Assembly: GCA_014879445.1 (NCBI GenBank)
Contig: JACSSC010000022.1
Location: forward strand, 1 to 64,000
DNA: 64,000 bases
Source of the DNA: Candidatus Competibacteraceae bacterium
Lineage (GTDB): Bacteria > Bacteroidota > Bacteroidia > CAIKAF01
Direction of reading: 5' to 3'
Of the stretch, positions 35,903 through 45,707 are shown in pieces (position 1 is the stretch's first letter; every line of letters begins with the position of its first letter). Position numbers and translations under genes: made by a program. The notes beneath the pieces are model-generated. The model had not been told where the DNA came from and did no database searches. It saw nothing but the letters and a program-made list of their open reading frames with translations.

Positions 35903-38338
35903 ATGCCTAAAAATCTGGTAATTGTAGAATCTCCGGCTAAGGCCAAAACCATCGAAACATACCTTGGGAAGGATTATGTTGTCAAATCAAGTTTCGGCCA
36001 TGTAAGGGATTTGTCAGAAAAAGGTATTTCTGTTGATGTTGAAAATCATTTTGCTCCTGAATATGTTGTACCATCAGACAAGAAGAAGGTTTTGTCTGAA
36101 TTAAAAAAGATTGCACAGTCGGCTGAATTGGTTTGGCTTGCATCTGATGAGGACCGAGAAGGGGAGGCCATTGCCTGGCATTTGGCGGAGGCATTGGAAC
36201 TAAAGAAAGAGAAAACACGTCGTATTGTTTTCAACGAGATTACTAAAACGGCAATAATGAAGGCCATCGAAAATCCTCGTGGAATTGATTATAACTTAGT
36301 GAATGCCCAACAAGCAAGACGAATACTCGACCGTTTGGTAGGATACGAATTGTCGCCGATTTTGTGGAAAAAAATCAAGCCCTCTCTTTCTGCTGGCAGG
36401 GTACAATCAGTTGCTGTTCGGTTAATTGTTGAACGCGAACGAGAACGCACGGCCTTTCAGGTACTGTCGTATTACCGTGTTGTAGGTGTTTTCTTGGCCG
36501 GAGAAAAAACCTTTAAGGCAGAACTTAGTCAACGATTTGATAATAAGCAGCAAGCACTTGATTTTCTTAACGATTGCTTAGGCGCAACTTTTCCAGTACA
36601 TCAAATTGAAAAGAAACCCGGTATAAAAACGCCGGCAGCGCCTTTTACAACTAGTACTTTACAGCAAGAAGCAAGTCGAAAATTAGGATATTCTGTTGCA
36701 CGTACCATGCAGTTGGCTCAACGCCTTTACGAAAGCGGTAAGATTACTTATATGCGAACCGACTCTGTTAATATGTCAGATTTTGCACTGCAATCAGCGT
36801 CGCAGGCCATTCAAAGTATGTTCGGAGAAAAATACCACAAACGCCGGCAGTTTGCTACTAAGTCGAAAGGAGCTCAGGAAGCTCATGAATGTATCCGTCC
36901 TGTTGATATGAATATTACTTCTGCCGGATCCGATAATGCAGAATTGAAATTATATGATTTGATTTGGAAACGTAGCATTGCTTCTCAAATGAGTGATGCC
37001 CAACTCGAAAAAACAATTATTACAATTAAAACCCCCCGTACGGATTTACATTTTGTGGCTCGTGGAGAGGTTATTACTTTTGATGGTTTCCTTAAAGTAT
37101 ATATGGAAGGCAACGACGAGGATGAAGAAGAATCGGATGACCAAAATTTACCTGTAGTGCGTACGGGCGATTTAGTACAAGCTCGTGAAATTGTAGCAAC
37201 TGAAAGATTTTCCCAACCACCGTCACGCTATACCGAAGCCAGCTTGGTGAAAAAGTTAGAAGAATTGGGTATAGGTCGTCCATCAACCTATGCACCAACC
37301 ATTTCTATAATTCAAAATCGTGGATATGTTGTTAAGGAAGAACGCCCAGGAACCACTCGTTCATATCATGTTATTACTTGTGCTTCCTCACAGGTGAAAG
37401 AGGTAATTCGCGAAGAAGTTACAGGTGCCGAAAAAAATAAGCTCTTTCCAACTGATATAGGCGCATTGGTGAATGATTTCCTGGTTGAACATTTTAAAAA
37501 TGTACTTGATTATCATTTTACGGCTTCGGTTGAAAAGGAATTTGATGAAATTGCTTCGGGAAACCTGAAATGGGAAAAAATGATTGGTGCTTTTTATAAT
37601 CCCTTTCATCAGATTGTGGAAATTACTGAGAAAACATCATCCAAGGTTACTGGAAAACGTGAATTAGGTATTCATCCTGCTGACGGAAAACCTGTTTATG
37701 CCTTAATCGGACGCTTTGGCCCCATGATACAGATTGGCGACATGAACGAAGAAGAAAAACCACGCTATGCCAGCTTGCGTAATGGCCAAAGTATAGAGAG
37801 CATCTCCTTAGATGAAGCATTGGAATTGTTTAATTTACCTCGTAAGGCCGGTATTTATGAAGGGAAGGAAATCACTATCGGTATTGGCCGATTCGGTCCC
37901 TATGTAAAGCATGACAATGTTTTTGCATCCATTCCGGCAGGATTGGACCCATTGGAAATTACAACAGAACAAGCCATTGATTTTATCATTCAAAAACGTG
38001 AAGCCGTGCAAAACAGAATCATTCACCAATTTGTAGGAACAGATATTCAGGTTTTGAAAGGTCGTTTTGGCCCATACATTGTTCAGGGTAAACTCAATTA
38101 CCGCATTCCTAAAGGCACAGATGCACAATCCCTTACCATAGAAGAAGTTCAATCCATCATTTCTCAATCACAACCTACCGGTAGGTCAGCCAAAAAAGAA
38201 GCAGCTAAAAAAGAAAAATCTGTAAAGAAATCTGACACAAAAAAGAAGGTGAAAAATAAAACAGGTTCAGCCAAACCCAAATCGGCTGCCAAAGAATCAA
38301 CCCCAAAACCGGCTGCTAAGAAAAAATCAGCGAAGTAA
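35903..38338 (+). CDS. topA: DNA topoisomerase I
   Basis: Type IA topoisomerase that relaxes negative supercoils, 811 residues. The Toprim domain begins PKNLVIVESPAKAKTIETYL and includes SDEDREGEAIAW (acidic metal site). The catalytic Tyr lies in GKITYMRTDSVNMS. The core ends near FDEIASGNLKWEKMIGAFY. Instead of zinc fingers, the C-terminus has repeated topoisomerase C-terminal units (IGRFGPMIQIGD, IGIGRFGPYVKHD, LKGRFGPYIVQGK). A strongly basic Lys/Ala-rich tail (about 755-811) follows, probably for nonspecific DNA binding. It starts a run on the plus strand leading to the T9SS operon. Confidence 0.97.
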   Translation: MPKNLVIVESPAKAKTIETYLGKDYVVKSSFGHVRDLSEKGISVDVENHFAPEYVVPSDKKKVLSELKKIAQSAELVWLASDEDREGEAIAWHLAEALELKKEKTRRIVFNEITKTAIMKAIENPRGIDYNLVNAQQARRILDRLVGYELSPILWKKIKPSLSAGRVQSVAVRLIVERERERTAFQVLSYYRVVGVFLAGEKTFKAELSQRFDNKQQALDFLNDCLGATFPVHQIEKKPGIKTPAAPFTTSTLQQEASRKLGYSVARTMQLAQRLYESGKITYMRTDSVNMSDFALQSASQAIQSMFGEKYHKRRQFATKSKGAQEAHECIRPVDMNITSAGSDNAELKLYDLIWKRSIASQMSDAQLEKTIITIKTPRTDLHFVARGEVITFDGFLKVYMEGNDEDEEESDDQNLPVVRTGDLVQAREIVATERFSQPPSRYTEASLVKKLEELGIGRPSTYAPTISIIQNRGYVVKEERPGTTRSYHVITCASSQVKEVIREEVTGAEKNKLFPTDIGALVNDFLVEHFKNVLDYHFTASVEKEFDEIASGNLKWEKMIGAFYNPFHQIVEITEKTSSKVTGKRELGIHPADGKPVYALIGRFGPMIQIGDMNEEEKPRYASLRNGQSIESISLDEALELFNLPRKAGIYEGKEITIGIGRFGPYVKHDNVFASIPAGLDPLEITTEQAIDFIIQKREAVQNRIIHQFVGTDIQVLKGRFGPYIVQGKLNYRIPKGTDAQSLTIEEVQSIISQSQPTGRSAKKEAAKKEKSVKKSDTKKKVKNKTGSAKPKSAAKESTPKPAAKKKSAK

Positions 38339-38423
38339 TTAAGAACAGTATGTAAATATCTTATTACCCTCAGACCCTTTTTTATTTCTAATTTGCGCTA
38401 TTATTGCAACTGATAGCAATAAT

Positions 38424-39602
38424 ATGAGTTGGGAAAATTATTTTGAACCCGTGTCCGGTTATGTGATGTCGGAAGATTACAACAGCAGTCGTTATTCATC
38501 CAATATCCTTTCGTATGAAGCAGGCAAACCATTTCCAGATATCGAAAATCAGCCCATTGATATTGTAATCATCGGCGCAGGTTACGATCAATATGATTTG
38601 TCATGTAGCATAACCCAAACCCCTGATAATGTTAGATATTGGCTTTATCGGCTTTATAAAGGAAATTATGATGTGCGAATTGCCGATTTCGGAAACCTCT
38701 CTATCCGAAATTCTTTAGATAAAGTCGTAGAGATTCTATCTGAAATACTCGCCGATTTAATGAATAGAGGAATCACTCCCATCGTCATTGGCGGAGGTAA
38801 AGAGCTTACTTATGCACACTACTTAGCATATAAAATAAGAGGCAAATACTGCAATTTGCTGAACATAAGCTCAACACTCAATTTTAATGAAGCCACAGAC
38901 GAACTCACTGCAGAGAATTTTTTAAGTAAAATTTTGGCTGATAAAGACAATCATCTTTTTAATTATTGCCAATTGGCTTATCAAACCTATCTCAATTCGG
39001 CTGAAATGATTGATATGTTTAATCGTTTTGACTTTGATTTGTTGCGATTGGGCGAAGTGCGTGCTCATATTGCCGAATCAGAACCCCTCATTCGAGATGT
39101 TGACTTTGCATCGGTAGATCTCGGGTCGGTTAAATATGCCGATGCGCCCCATACTTTGTTTGTCAGCCCCAACGGACTTACAAGTGATGAAATTTGTCGC
39201 TTGGTTCGATATGCCGGCCTCAGTTCCAAACTATCTTCTATTGGATTTTATGGCATTACACCAGGCGGAAAGTTAGAGTGGACAGACCATCATCTGATGG
39301 CTCAGGTTATTTGGCATTTTATTGAAGGATTTTATTTGCGCAAACCTGAAAGTTTGCATCTTGACGATCCGCTTTATATCCGATATCACGTTGCATACAG
39401 TAGCTCGCCCGACGAAATCATCTTTTATCATAACACATTCACAGAAAAATGGTGGATGAATGTGCCTGTAAGTATCGAAAAACAGGGCAAATATCAAATT
39501 CATAATTATCTGATCCCTTGTTCATCAAGAGATTATCAAACCGCTGCCAAAAACGAAGTCCCAGACCGTTGGCTTAAAATATTCAGAAAATTAAATGATT
39601 AA
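38424..39602 (+). CDS. Ureohydrolase-fold protein lacking metal ligands, next to T9SS genes
   Basis: A 392-residue protein related to arginase/formimidoylglutamase. The fold landmarks are present (PIDIVIIGAGYD, TPIVIGGGKELTYAHYLAYK, SIGFYGITP). The manganese ligands are gone: GGDHS reads GGGKE (123-127), DAHxD is replaced in NISSTLNFNE (about 147-156), and DxDxxDP is replaced in FASVDLGSVKY (228-238). A C-terminal extension (about 308-392, with EKWWMNVPVSIEKQGKYQI) is not part of ordinary ureohydrolases. Metal-dependent hydrolysis is therefore very unlikely. It lies 140 bases upstream of porP/sprF. A structural or regulatory role in or near T9SS is a hypothesis. Automated pipelines may call it formimidoylglutamase, which I would not accept. 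Confidence 0.85.
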   Translation: MSWENYFEPVSGYVMSEDYNSSRYSSNILSYEAGKPFPDIENQPIDIVIIGAGYDQYDLSCSITQTPDNVRYWLYRLYKGNYDVRIADFGNLSIRNSLDKVVEILSEILADLMNRGITPIVIGGGKELTYAHYLAYKIRGKYCNLLNISSTLNFNEATDELTAENFLSKILADKDNHLFNYCQLAYQTYLNSAEMIDMFNRFDFDLLRLGEVRAHIAESEPLIRDVDFASVDLGSVKYADAPHTLFVSPNGLTSDEICRLVRYAGLSSKLSSIGFYGITPGGKLEWTDHHLMAQVIWHFIEGFYLRKPESLHLDDPLYIRYHVAYSSSPDEIIFYHNTFTEKWWMNVPVSIEKQGKYQIHNYLIPCSSRDYQTAAKNEVPDRWLKIFRKLND

Positions 39603-39742
39603 ATTTAATTACCTGATATTGTAGTATTTAGCCATTAGTATTAAAATTTCTTAAACAAATGTTTGGAAGAAATAAGAAAAATTTTTCTTACATTTACGTT
39701 TTGAACAGTGTGTGTAATGACGAAAGCAGATATAGACAACGT

Positions 39743-40717
39743 ATGAAAAAACTTGTATTCTCAACCCTTTTAATTGGAATGACAGTAATTGCGAATGCCC
39801 AGCAGGATCCGCAGTTTACACAATTTTTTAATAATAAATTGATTATGAATCCCGGATACGCAGGCGCCAAAGATGCGATTTGTATAACCATGTTAAGCCG
39901 CTTTCAGTGGGTGGGCTTTGATGGTGCGCCTACATCTGCATTGCTTTCAGGTGATGCTCCGGTTTGGAATAAAGGTAACAACCAAATAGCTGTTGGACTT
40001 ACAACCTATTTAGATTATATTGGTTTTGAGAAAAATTATGCCATGCGAATTGCAGGTACTTATCGTCGCAAAAACTTAGGACCCGGCCATTTAGCGGTTG
40101 GTTTTGACGTTGGATTTTCTAACAAAGGTATATCGAATCCTACATGGATTTATCCAAGTGGTATGCCTGATCCCAATATTCCGGCATCCGGCTCTTCATT
40201 AAACAACTTTGGTTTAGATTTAGGTTTGGGTGTGTATTATCATACAGATACTTGGTATGCAGGTATTTCAGCATTGCATCTTACCGGATCAGAGTTCACA
40301 GATATTAATATACGTCAGGCCCGTCATATGTTCTTTATGGGCGGTTATACATTCAAAAGCATAGCAGGTTCTGATTTCGATTTGAATCCCAATGTGTTGA
40401 TAAAGACAGAATTTGCTACTGCACAATTTGATGCCAACTTAAATGTAATTTGGCGTGAATTCTACTGGGGCGGTCTTACTTATCGTATTCAGGATGCCAT
40501 TGCGATTAATTTGGGGATGAATTTTGGAGCGATTACCCCCAAGCTTAATGGATTGCAAATTGGTTATTCATACGATATAAATACATCACGATTGAGTTCA
40601 TTTAATACAGGAAGCCATGAGATTATGCTTCGTTACTGCTTCAGTTTGAAGAAAGAACAAGAAATTATCCGCCGTTACAATGTGCGTTTTATGGATTATA
40701 ACAAAGACCGTTTCTAA
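39743..40717 (+). CDS. porP: PorP/SprF family type IX secretion outer-membrane protein
   Basis: An outer-membrane beta-barrel of the PorP/SprF family, 324 residues, that anchors the T9SS or links secreted adhesins to it. The ATG at 39743 gives a signal peptide (MKKLVFSTLLIGMTVIANAQ) followed by the diagnostic QDPQFTQFFNNKLIMNPGYA and GAKDAICITMLSRFQWVGFD. The open frame upstream to 39659 is not protein-like. The C-terminus is GSHEIMLRYCFSLKKE. It directly precedes gldK, as is common for the PorP belonging to the secretion machinery. Confidence 0.93.
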   Translation: MKKLVFSTLLIGMTVIANAQQDPQFTQFFNNKLIMNPGYAGAKDAICITMLSRFQWVGFDGAPTSALLSGDAPVWNKGNNQIAVGLTTYLDYIGFEKNYAMRIAGTYRRKNLGPGHLAVGFDVGFSNKGISNPTWIYPSGMPDPNIPASGSSLNNFGLDLGLGVYYHTDTWYAGISALHLTGSEFTDINIRQARHMFFMGGYTFKSIAGSDFDLNPNVLIKTEFATAQFDANLNVIWREFYWGGLTYRIQDAIAINLGMNFGAITPKLNGLQIGYSYDINTSRLSSFNTGSHEIMLRYCFSLKKEQEIIRRYNVRFMDYNKDRF

Positions 40718-40826
40718 AATCAATACCTAATATACAGAATTACAGATTAAAAATAAAAATCATAAAATAATATAAATGAGGAATCGTTTATATACAGAAG
40801 ATAAATTCGCCAAAAACAACAAGAAC

Positions 40827-42206
40827 ATGAGAAAACTAGTGTTAATCACCGGAGTAATTTGGTTTCTGGGTAGCTGTAGCGGAGGTTACAACGGCCAGCT
40901 AATCGGAGTACAAGGCCGTCCTAAATGGTATCAGGCCGACCCATTCGGAATGGTCTATCTTCCCATGGGTAGCTACAATATGGGTGATAGTGATCAAGAA
41001 GTGCCTCAGGCATTCCTTTCTCCCAGTAAAACAGTTTCAGTTCAGGCATTCTACATGGACCAAACTGAAATTTCAAACAACGAGTACCGCCAGTTTGTGA
41101 ATTATGTTAGGGACTCTTTGGCTCGTACAATTTTAGGAGAAAACTATGACGAAGAGCGATTCTTTATTTCCGAAAATGATTATGAGGAGGAAATAGATCC
41201 ACCTTTGTTGAATTGGAAAACTAAAATTAAATGGGATGATCAGGAACAGCGCGAAGCGCTTGAGGAATTGTATTATCCGGAAGATCAACGCTATATGAGA
41301 AAGCGTGAAATTGACGTTAATAAGCTAGTATATACTTATTGGTGGATTGACCTCGTTGAAGCTTCTAAATACAAGTATCGTGATACCCGTTATGAATCGG
41401 AAAAAGGCATCAATGGGAAAGACGATAAAACTTATTATAATCAATACACTGGGCCTGCTTCGGGTTCGCCTACTCGTCAGGATCGTCGTACATTCATCCG
41501 CAAAGAAATGGTGAATATCTATCCTGATACCTTGGTTTGGATAGCAGATTTTGAATATTCTTATAATGAGCCCATGACTAAAATGTATTTTTGGCATCCT
41601 GCTTATGATAACTATCCTGTCGTAGGAGTAAACTGGCATCAAGCTAATGCATTTTCTCATTGGAGAACGGAGTTGATGAATAATTATTTGGTGTCTAACG
41701 ACGATTTTCCTGTACATGATTTTCGTTTGCCTACCGAAGCTGAATGGGAATATGCTGCTCGCGGAGGTTTGGATTTAAGCCCATATCCTTGGGGAGGCCC
41801 TTACATCCGTAATTCAAGAGGATGTTTCCTTGGCAACTTTAAACCAATGCGTGGTAATTATATTGACGATGGAGGTTTTCATACGCTGCCCGTTGATTCA
41901 TACAATCCCAACGATTATGGATTGTATTGTATGGCAGGAAATGTGTCAGAATGGACAGCCGTAGCCTTTGAAGAGTCGGGTTATTCCTTTTCTCATGACC
42001 TAAATCCAGACCTTAAATACGAAGCCAAAGCTTCTGACCCTCCCGTTCTTAAACGTAAAGTTATACGTGGCGGCTCGTGGAAAGATGTAGGATATTATTT
42101 ACAAGTGAATAGTCGCTTGTTTGAATATCAAGATACATCAAAAAGTTACATAGGATTTCGTTGCGTACAAACCTTTATGGGGCGTGATAAATCCGACTTT
42201 AATTAA
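40827..42206 (+). CDS. gldK: Gliding/T9SS lipoprotein GldK (PorK)
   Basis: Outer-membrane-attached periplasmic lipoprotein that forms the T9SS ring with GldN. The ATG at 40827 gives a lipoprotein signal, MRKLVLITGVIWFLGSCSGG, with Cys17; the open frame starts earlier at 40776 but that would hide the signal. The mature protein is a formylglycine-generating-enzyme-like fold: VYLPMGSYNMGDSD, QAFYMDQTEISNNEYRQFVN, DFRLPTEAEWEYAARGG, GLYCMAGNVSEWTA and KVIRGGSWKDVGYY. 459 residues is normal for GldK. It is the second gene of porP-gldKLMN. Confidence 0.96.
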   Translation: MRKLVLITGVIWFLGSCSGGYNGQLIGVQGRPKWYQADPFGMVYLPMGSYNMGDSDQEVPQAFLSPSKTVSVQAFYMDQTEISNNEYRQFVNYVRDSLARTILGENYDEERFFISENDYEEEIDPPLLNWKTKIKWDDQEQREALEELYYPEDQRYMRKREIDVNKLVYTYWWIDLVEASKYKYRDTRYESEKGINGKDDKTYYNQYTGPASGSPTRQDRRTFIRKEMVNIYPDTLVWIADFEYSYNEPMTKMYFWHPAYDNYPVVGVNWHQANAFSHWRTELMNNYLVSNDDFPVHDFRLPTEAEWEYAARGGLDLSPYPWGGPYIRNSRGCFLGNFKPMRGNYIDDGGFHTLPVDSYNPNDYGLYCMAGNVSEWTAVAFEESGYSFSHDLNPDLKYEAKASDPPVLKRKVIRGGSWKDVGYYLQVNSRLFEYQDTSKSYIGFRCVQTFMGRDKSDFN

Positions 42207-42217
42207 TGTTTCATGAA

Positions 42218-42225
42218 TATATTTG
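42218..42225 (+). promoter_or_regulatory. Possible internal -7 element (TATATTTG) before gldL
   Basis: TATATTTG matches TAnnTTTG, 75 bases before gldL in the 94-base gldK-gldL gap. It may give extra gldLMN transcription. No -33 element is convincing. Confidence 0.3.
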
Positions 42226-42300
42226 CTGAAAAGCTTCAATATATTAATCCTTAACAACTTGGTTTTTTTATTTCTTAACCTAATTTAATCTTTCAACAAC

Positions 42301-43095
42301 ATGAAATTTTTGTTTAAAAGCAAGACGGGCAAACAGATTATGGGAATGGTTTATGGTCTGGGCGCCGCAGTGGTTATTGTAGGAGCATGGGCAAAAATCC
42401 TCCACCTCCCCATTGCCAACATTATGATTACGGTAGGTCTTCTTACCGAAGCGTTTATTTTTGCCATTTCGGCATTCGAACCCCCACATGAGGACTTAGA
42501 TTGGTCATTAGTGTATCCTGAATTAGCCGGTGACAAATCAACCGACAAAAAGGATAAGAAAAAAGGCATTGTTAAAGATCCGGTAGCACAAGAATTGGAT
42601 AAGCTTTTGACCGATGCTAAAATTGGTCCGGATTTAATTCAGAGTTTGGGTGATGGTATGCGTAAACTAAGCGAAAGTACAAGCAGTTTAGGTCAGGTTG
42701 TTGACGCCGGCTCTGCAAATAATGAATTTGTAACGAACATCAAATCTGCTGCTACAAATGTTAGCAAATTATCAGAATCGTATGTAAAAGCTTCTGAATC
42801 GCTTACAGCTATTTCGAATGCAGATGGCCAAAACTATGGAGAACAATTACAGCGTGTTTCTAAAAATCTTTCTACGTTGAATTCTGTATATGAATTGCAG
42901 ATTCAGGGAACTAAAGAATATGTTGAATCAAGTTCCAAAGCATACAGCAATATTACTGAATTACTGGGGCATCTTAATGCCTCTGTTGAAGACACCAAAC
43001 GCTACAAAGAAGAAATTCATGTATTAGGTCAAAACTTGTCTGCATTGAATACAGTATATGGTAATATGTTGTCAGCCATGAATGTTAACCGTTAA
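42301..43095 (+). CDS. gldL: Gliding/T9SS motor protein GldL (PorL)
   Basis: Inner-membrane stator-like protein that, with GldM, converts the proton gradient into T9SS energy. It is 264 residues. Two transmembrane helices lie at about 12-34 (QIMGMVYGLGAAVVIVGAWA) and 38-58 (IANIMITVGLLTEAFIFAIS). Glu50 in the second helix matches the essential Glu of characterised GldL motors. The C-terminal cytoplasmic part (about 90-264) is helical and probably coiled-coil, with ESTSSLGQVVDAGSANNEF and later repeats of Leu/Ser-rich helices. It is followed by gldM after 40 bases. Confidence 0.96.
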   Translation: MKFLFKSKTGKQIMGMVYGLGAAVVIVGAWAKILHLPIANIMITVGLLTEAFIFAISAFEPPHEDLDWSLVYPELAGDKSTDKKDKKKGIVKDPVAQELDKLLTDAKIGPDLIQSLGDGMRKLSESTSSLGQVVDAGSANNEFVTNIKSAATNVSKLSESYVKASESLTAISNADGQNYGEQLQRVSKNLSTLNSVYELQIQGTKEYVESSSKAYSNITELLGHLNASVEDTKRYKEEIHVLGQNLSALNTVYGNMLSAMNVNR

Positions 43096-43135
43096 GGTAT
43101 ATTTTAAATTATTAATCCTTAAATGAGTTAAAAAC

Positions 43136-44776
43136 ATGGCATCAGGTAAACAAACACCACGGCAAAAGATGATCAACATGATGTATCTCGTGTTGACGGC
43201 TCTTTTGGCTTTGAACGTATCTAAAGAAATCCTCGATGCATTTGTGGTTGTAAACATTGGGTTATTACAACAAAAACAAAACATCGAGCAGAAAAATGGC
43301 AGTTGGTATGCAGAATTTCATAACCAGGATGAAATCGTTAATAAAGGGAAAAATCCCCGCGTTAAGGATTTGAATGAAAGGGCTAAGAAAGTACGCACCT
43401 ATGCTGATGATATCAGTGCATTTATTTATTCCATGAAAAGGGATTTGGTTAAACAGGTTGATGGCGCTCCTACCGATGATGAGGCCGACAATCGTATTGC
43501 CAATCCTGGATTAGTGAGTAAAAAAGATGACTACGATAAACCTACACACTACTTTGGCGCCGAACCAGATAGAATTGACAAAGGCAAAGCCAGGGAATTG
43601 AAGAATAAATTGAACGATTACAAATCCGCTTTACTCTCTTTAGTTGACGAGAAGCACAAAGCTATCATGGAAGAACGATTGGCGCTTTTAAACACGCCTG
43701 ATCCAACCCCCGATGATCCGGCATACAAGAAAGACGGAAAGAAAACATGGGAGATGAAATATTTCTATCACTTACCTCTTTCGGCTGCATTGGTTGAGCT
43801 AACCAAATGGGAAAACATTGTGAAAGGTGCTGAATCTGAAATGTTGACACATTTTTGGGATCAGATTTCCGCCACAGCGTTTAAGTTTGATGCGGTTGAA
43901 GCTAAAGTGATACCTAAATCAAACTTTGTTATTTCCGGTTCTAATTTTGAAGCCGAAGTGTTTTTGGCAGCTTATAGCACATCGTTCAAACCTACTATAA
44001 TTTATGGTACTGCTGTTGATTCTTTAACGATGAATGTGGCAGGTGCTACGCAATTAGATTCTACTCTTATTGTTAATGGCAAAGGTTTGGTTTCTATTCC
44101 TGCTTCCGGCCAAGGTGAACGAACTTTTGCCGGTGTTATCAAGATGATAGATCCGAAAACACAGAAGGAAACATCTTATCCATATTCTACAATGTATAAT
44201 GTATCACCACCTTCAGCTACTGTTTCGCCAACTAAGATGAATGTGTTTTATCGTGGATTGGATAACCCCATTTCTGTTAGTGTACCTGGTGTCGCACCTA
44301 ACAATATTGTTGTAAGCGGAACCGGAATTTCTGGATCAAATGGTAATTACATTGTTAGGCCAGGAGCCGGCAACGAAATGACCATTACAGTTTCAGCAAA
44401 AATGCCTGATGGCAAGACCGCCAGTATGGGTAGTTTTAAATTCCGTGTAAAACGTGTACCCACACCTACTGTTATTTGGGCTAATCAGGCAAATGGAGGA
44501 AAAGTAGCTGCCAATGCAGGTGCTGCTTCTCCACTGATTCCACGTATGGACGATTTCGATTTTGATGTATATTCTACTATTCGCTCTTTTGATGTTGCCT
44601 TTAATCTGAATGGTTCTTACTATTCCAAATCATGTCAGGGTAACACCATACCGGGCGAAGTAAGTGATAAGATTCGCAGATTACCTAAAGGGACTAAGGT
44701 ATATTTTGATAATATCAAGATGTCTATTCCGGGTAATGAAACCCGAACAGCAAACGCAGTATTCACTATAAACTAA
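43136..44776 (+). CDS. gldM: Gliding/T9SS motor protein GldM (PorM)
   Basis: Inner-membrane-anchored periplasmic shaft of the T9SS motor, 546 residues. It begins GKQTPRQKMINMMYLVLTAL with a single transmembrane helix (about 16-33, MMYLVLTALLALNVSKEIL), followed by the N-terminal helical periplasmic domain. The later beta-rich domains contain AVEAKVIPKSNFVISGSNFE, PTKMNVFYRGLDNPISVSV and the end domain with MDDFDFDVYSTIRSFDVAF. The length and domain order match GldM in other Bacteroidota. It lies 6 bases before gldN. Confidence 0.96.
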   Translation: MASGKQTPRQKMINMMYLVLTALLALNVSKEILDAFVVVNIGLLQQKQNIEQKNGSWYAEFHNQDEIVNKGKNPRVKDLNERAKKVRTYADDISAFIYSMKRDLVKQVDGAPTDDEADNRIANPGLVSKKDDYDKPTHYFGAEPDRIDKGKARELKNKLNDYKSALLSLVDEKHKAIMEERLALLNTPDPTPDDPAYKKDGKKTWEMKYFYHLPLSAALVELTKWENIVKGAESEMLTHFWDQISATAFKFDAVEAKVIPKSNFVISGSNFEAEVFLAAYSTSFKPTIIYGTAVDSLTMNVAGATQLDSTLIVNGKGLVSIPASGQGERTFAGVIKMIDPKTQKETSYPYSTMYNVSPPSATVSPTKMNVFYRGLDNPISVSVPGVAPNNIVVSGTGISGSNGNYIVRPGAGNEMTITVSAKMPDGKTASMGSFKFRVKRVPTPTVIWANQANGGKVAANAGAASPLIPRMDDFDFDVYSTIRSFDVAFNLNGSYYSKSCQGNTIPGEVSDKIRRLPKGTKVYFDNIKMSIPGNETRTANAVFTIN

Positions 44777-44782
44777 AACAAT

Positions 44783-45643
44783 ATGAAGAAGCCGGCATTT
44801 ATCATCATCTTTGCAGTTGTACTACTTGCTTTGGGCTGGCAGTCATCCCAGGCACAGGTTTTATCACCCACGCCACGCGATGGCGTGTATGACAAAATAC
44901 ATTATCCCAATCGTAGGGTAGTGCCTTATTCTTTTCTTAGAGAAGCTGACGTAATGTTTGCAAGGCGTATTTGGCGTAAGATTGATCTTCGTGAAAAAAT
45001 CAATCAGCCATTATATTATCCAACTGTGCCAACCAATCAGCGTAAAAACCTGATTACGTTACTTATGGATGCTCTTCTTACAGAGCAATCTATTAAGGCA
45101 TATACCACTGATTTGGATGATTTTAGGGCTGAAATGACTTCTGCTGAGGTTGCCAATATTGGGGTAAGTCGCGATTCGCAACAGCTTCAACGGCCATATC
45201 CACCATACGACTGGTATGATACAGTACTTGTTACCACATTTGATCCAACAAACGTAAAAACGTATAAAATCAAAGAGGACTGGATATTTGATAAACAACG
45301 CTCTGTATTAGAACCTCGCATCATTGGTATTTGTCCGGTTATGAATGTTTATGACAAAAATACTGGTGAGTTTAGAGGGTTTCAGGATATGTACTGGCTA
45401 TATTTCCCAGAGGTTAGAAAAGTTCTGATTAATGAAGAAGTGTATAATCCCTACAACTTTGGTCAGCGTCTTACTTATGATGATGTATTTATGAAACGTC
45501 AGTTTAGCAGTTTGATTTATAAAGTGGATAACACTTACGACCGCCGTATTGATGAATATATCAAAGGTATAGATGCCCTGCTTGAAGCTGAAGATATTAA
45601 AACACAACTTAAAGATTTTGAACATAATTTATGGGAGCAGTAA
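44783..45643 (+). CDS. gldN: Gliding/T9SS protein GldN (PorN)
   Basis: Periplasmic partner of GldK in the outer-membrane-associated ring, 286 residues. A signal peptide (KKPAFIIIFAVVLLALGWQS, then SQAQ) precedes the mature protein. Family segments are VVPYSFLREADVMFARRIWR, KIDLREKINQPLYYP and YDDVFMKRQFSSLIYKVDNT. It is the last gene of the operon and is followed 21 bases later by a strong terminator. Confidence 0.95.
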   Translation: MKKPAFIIIFAVVLLALGWQSSQAQVLSPTPRDGVYDKIHYPNRRVVPYSFLREADVMFARRIWRKIDLREKINQPLYYPTVPTNQRKNLITLLMDALLTEQSIKAYTTDLDDFRAEMTSAEVANIGVSRDSQQLQRPYPPYDWYDTVLVTTFDPTNVKTYKIKEDWIFDKQRSVLEPRIIGICPVMNVYDKNTGEFRGFQDMYWLYFPEVRKVLINEEVYNPYNFGQRLTYDDVFMKRQFSSLIYKVDNTYDRRIDEYIKGIDALLEAEDIKTQLKDFEHNLWEQ

Positions 45644-45664
45644 TGCTATCAGAATGTTTTATTT

Positions 45665-45692
45665 AAAAAAGCCCCTTCATTGGGGCTTTTTT
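45665..45692. terminator. Terminator after gldN
   Basis: AAAAAAGCCCC and GGGGCTTTTTT form an 11-bp stem with a 6-base loop. It is symmetrical and can act in both directions. It closes the porP-gldKLMN operon. Confidence 0.88.
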
Positions 45693-45707
45693 ATTTGATT
45701 TAGAATA

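Noticed and set aside
38424-39602. Annotation as formimidoylglutamase (HutG)
   Set aside because: All metal-binding motifs are substituted and no other histidine-degradation gene is nearby.
39659-39742. Longer N-terminus for the PorP/SprF protein
   Set aside because: The extra 28 residues precede a complete signal peptide beginning at 39743 and would block export.
41325-41717. A 130-codon minus-strand frame inside gldK
   Set aside because: It is antisense to the conserved GldK core and looks like chance.
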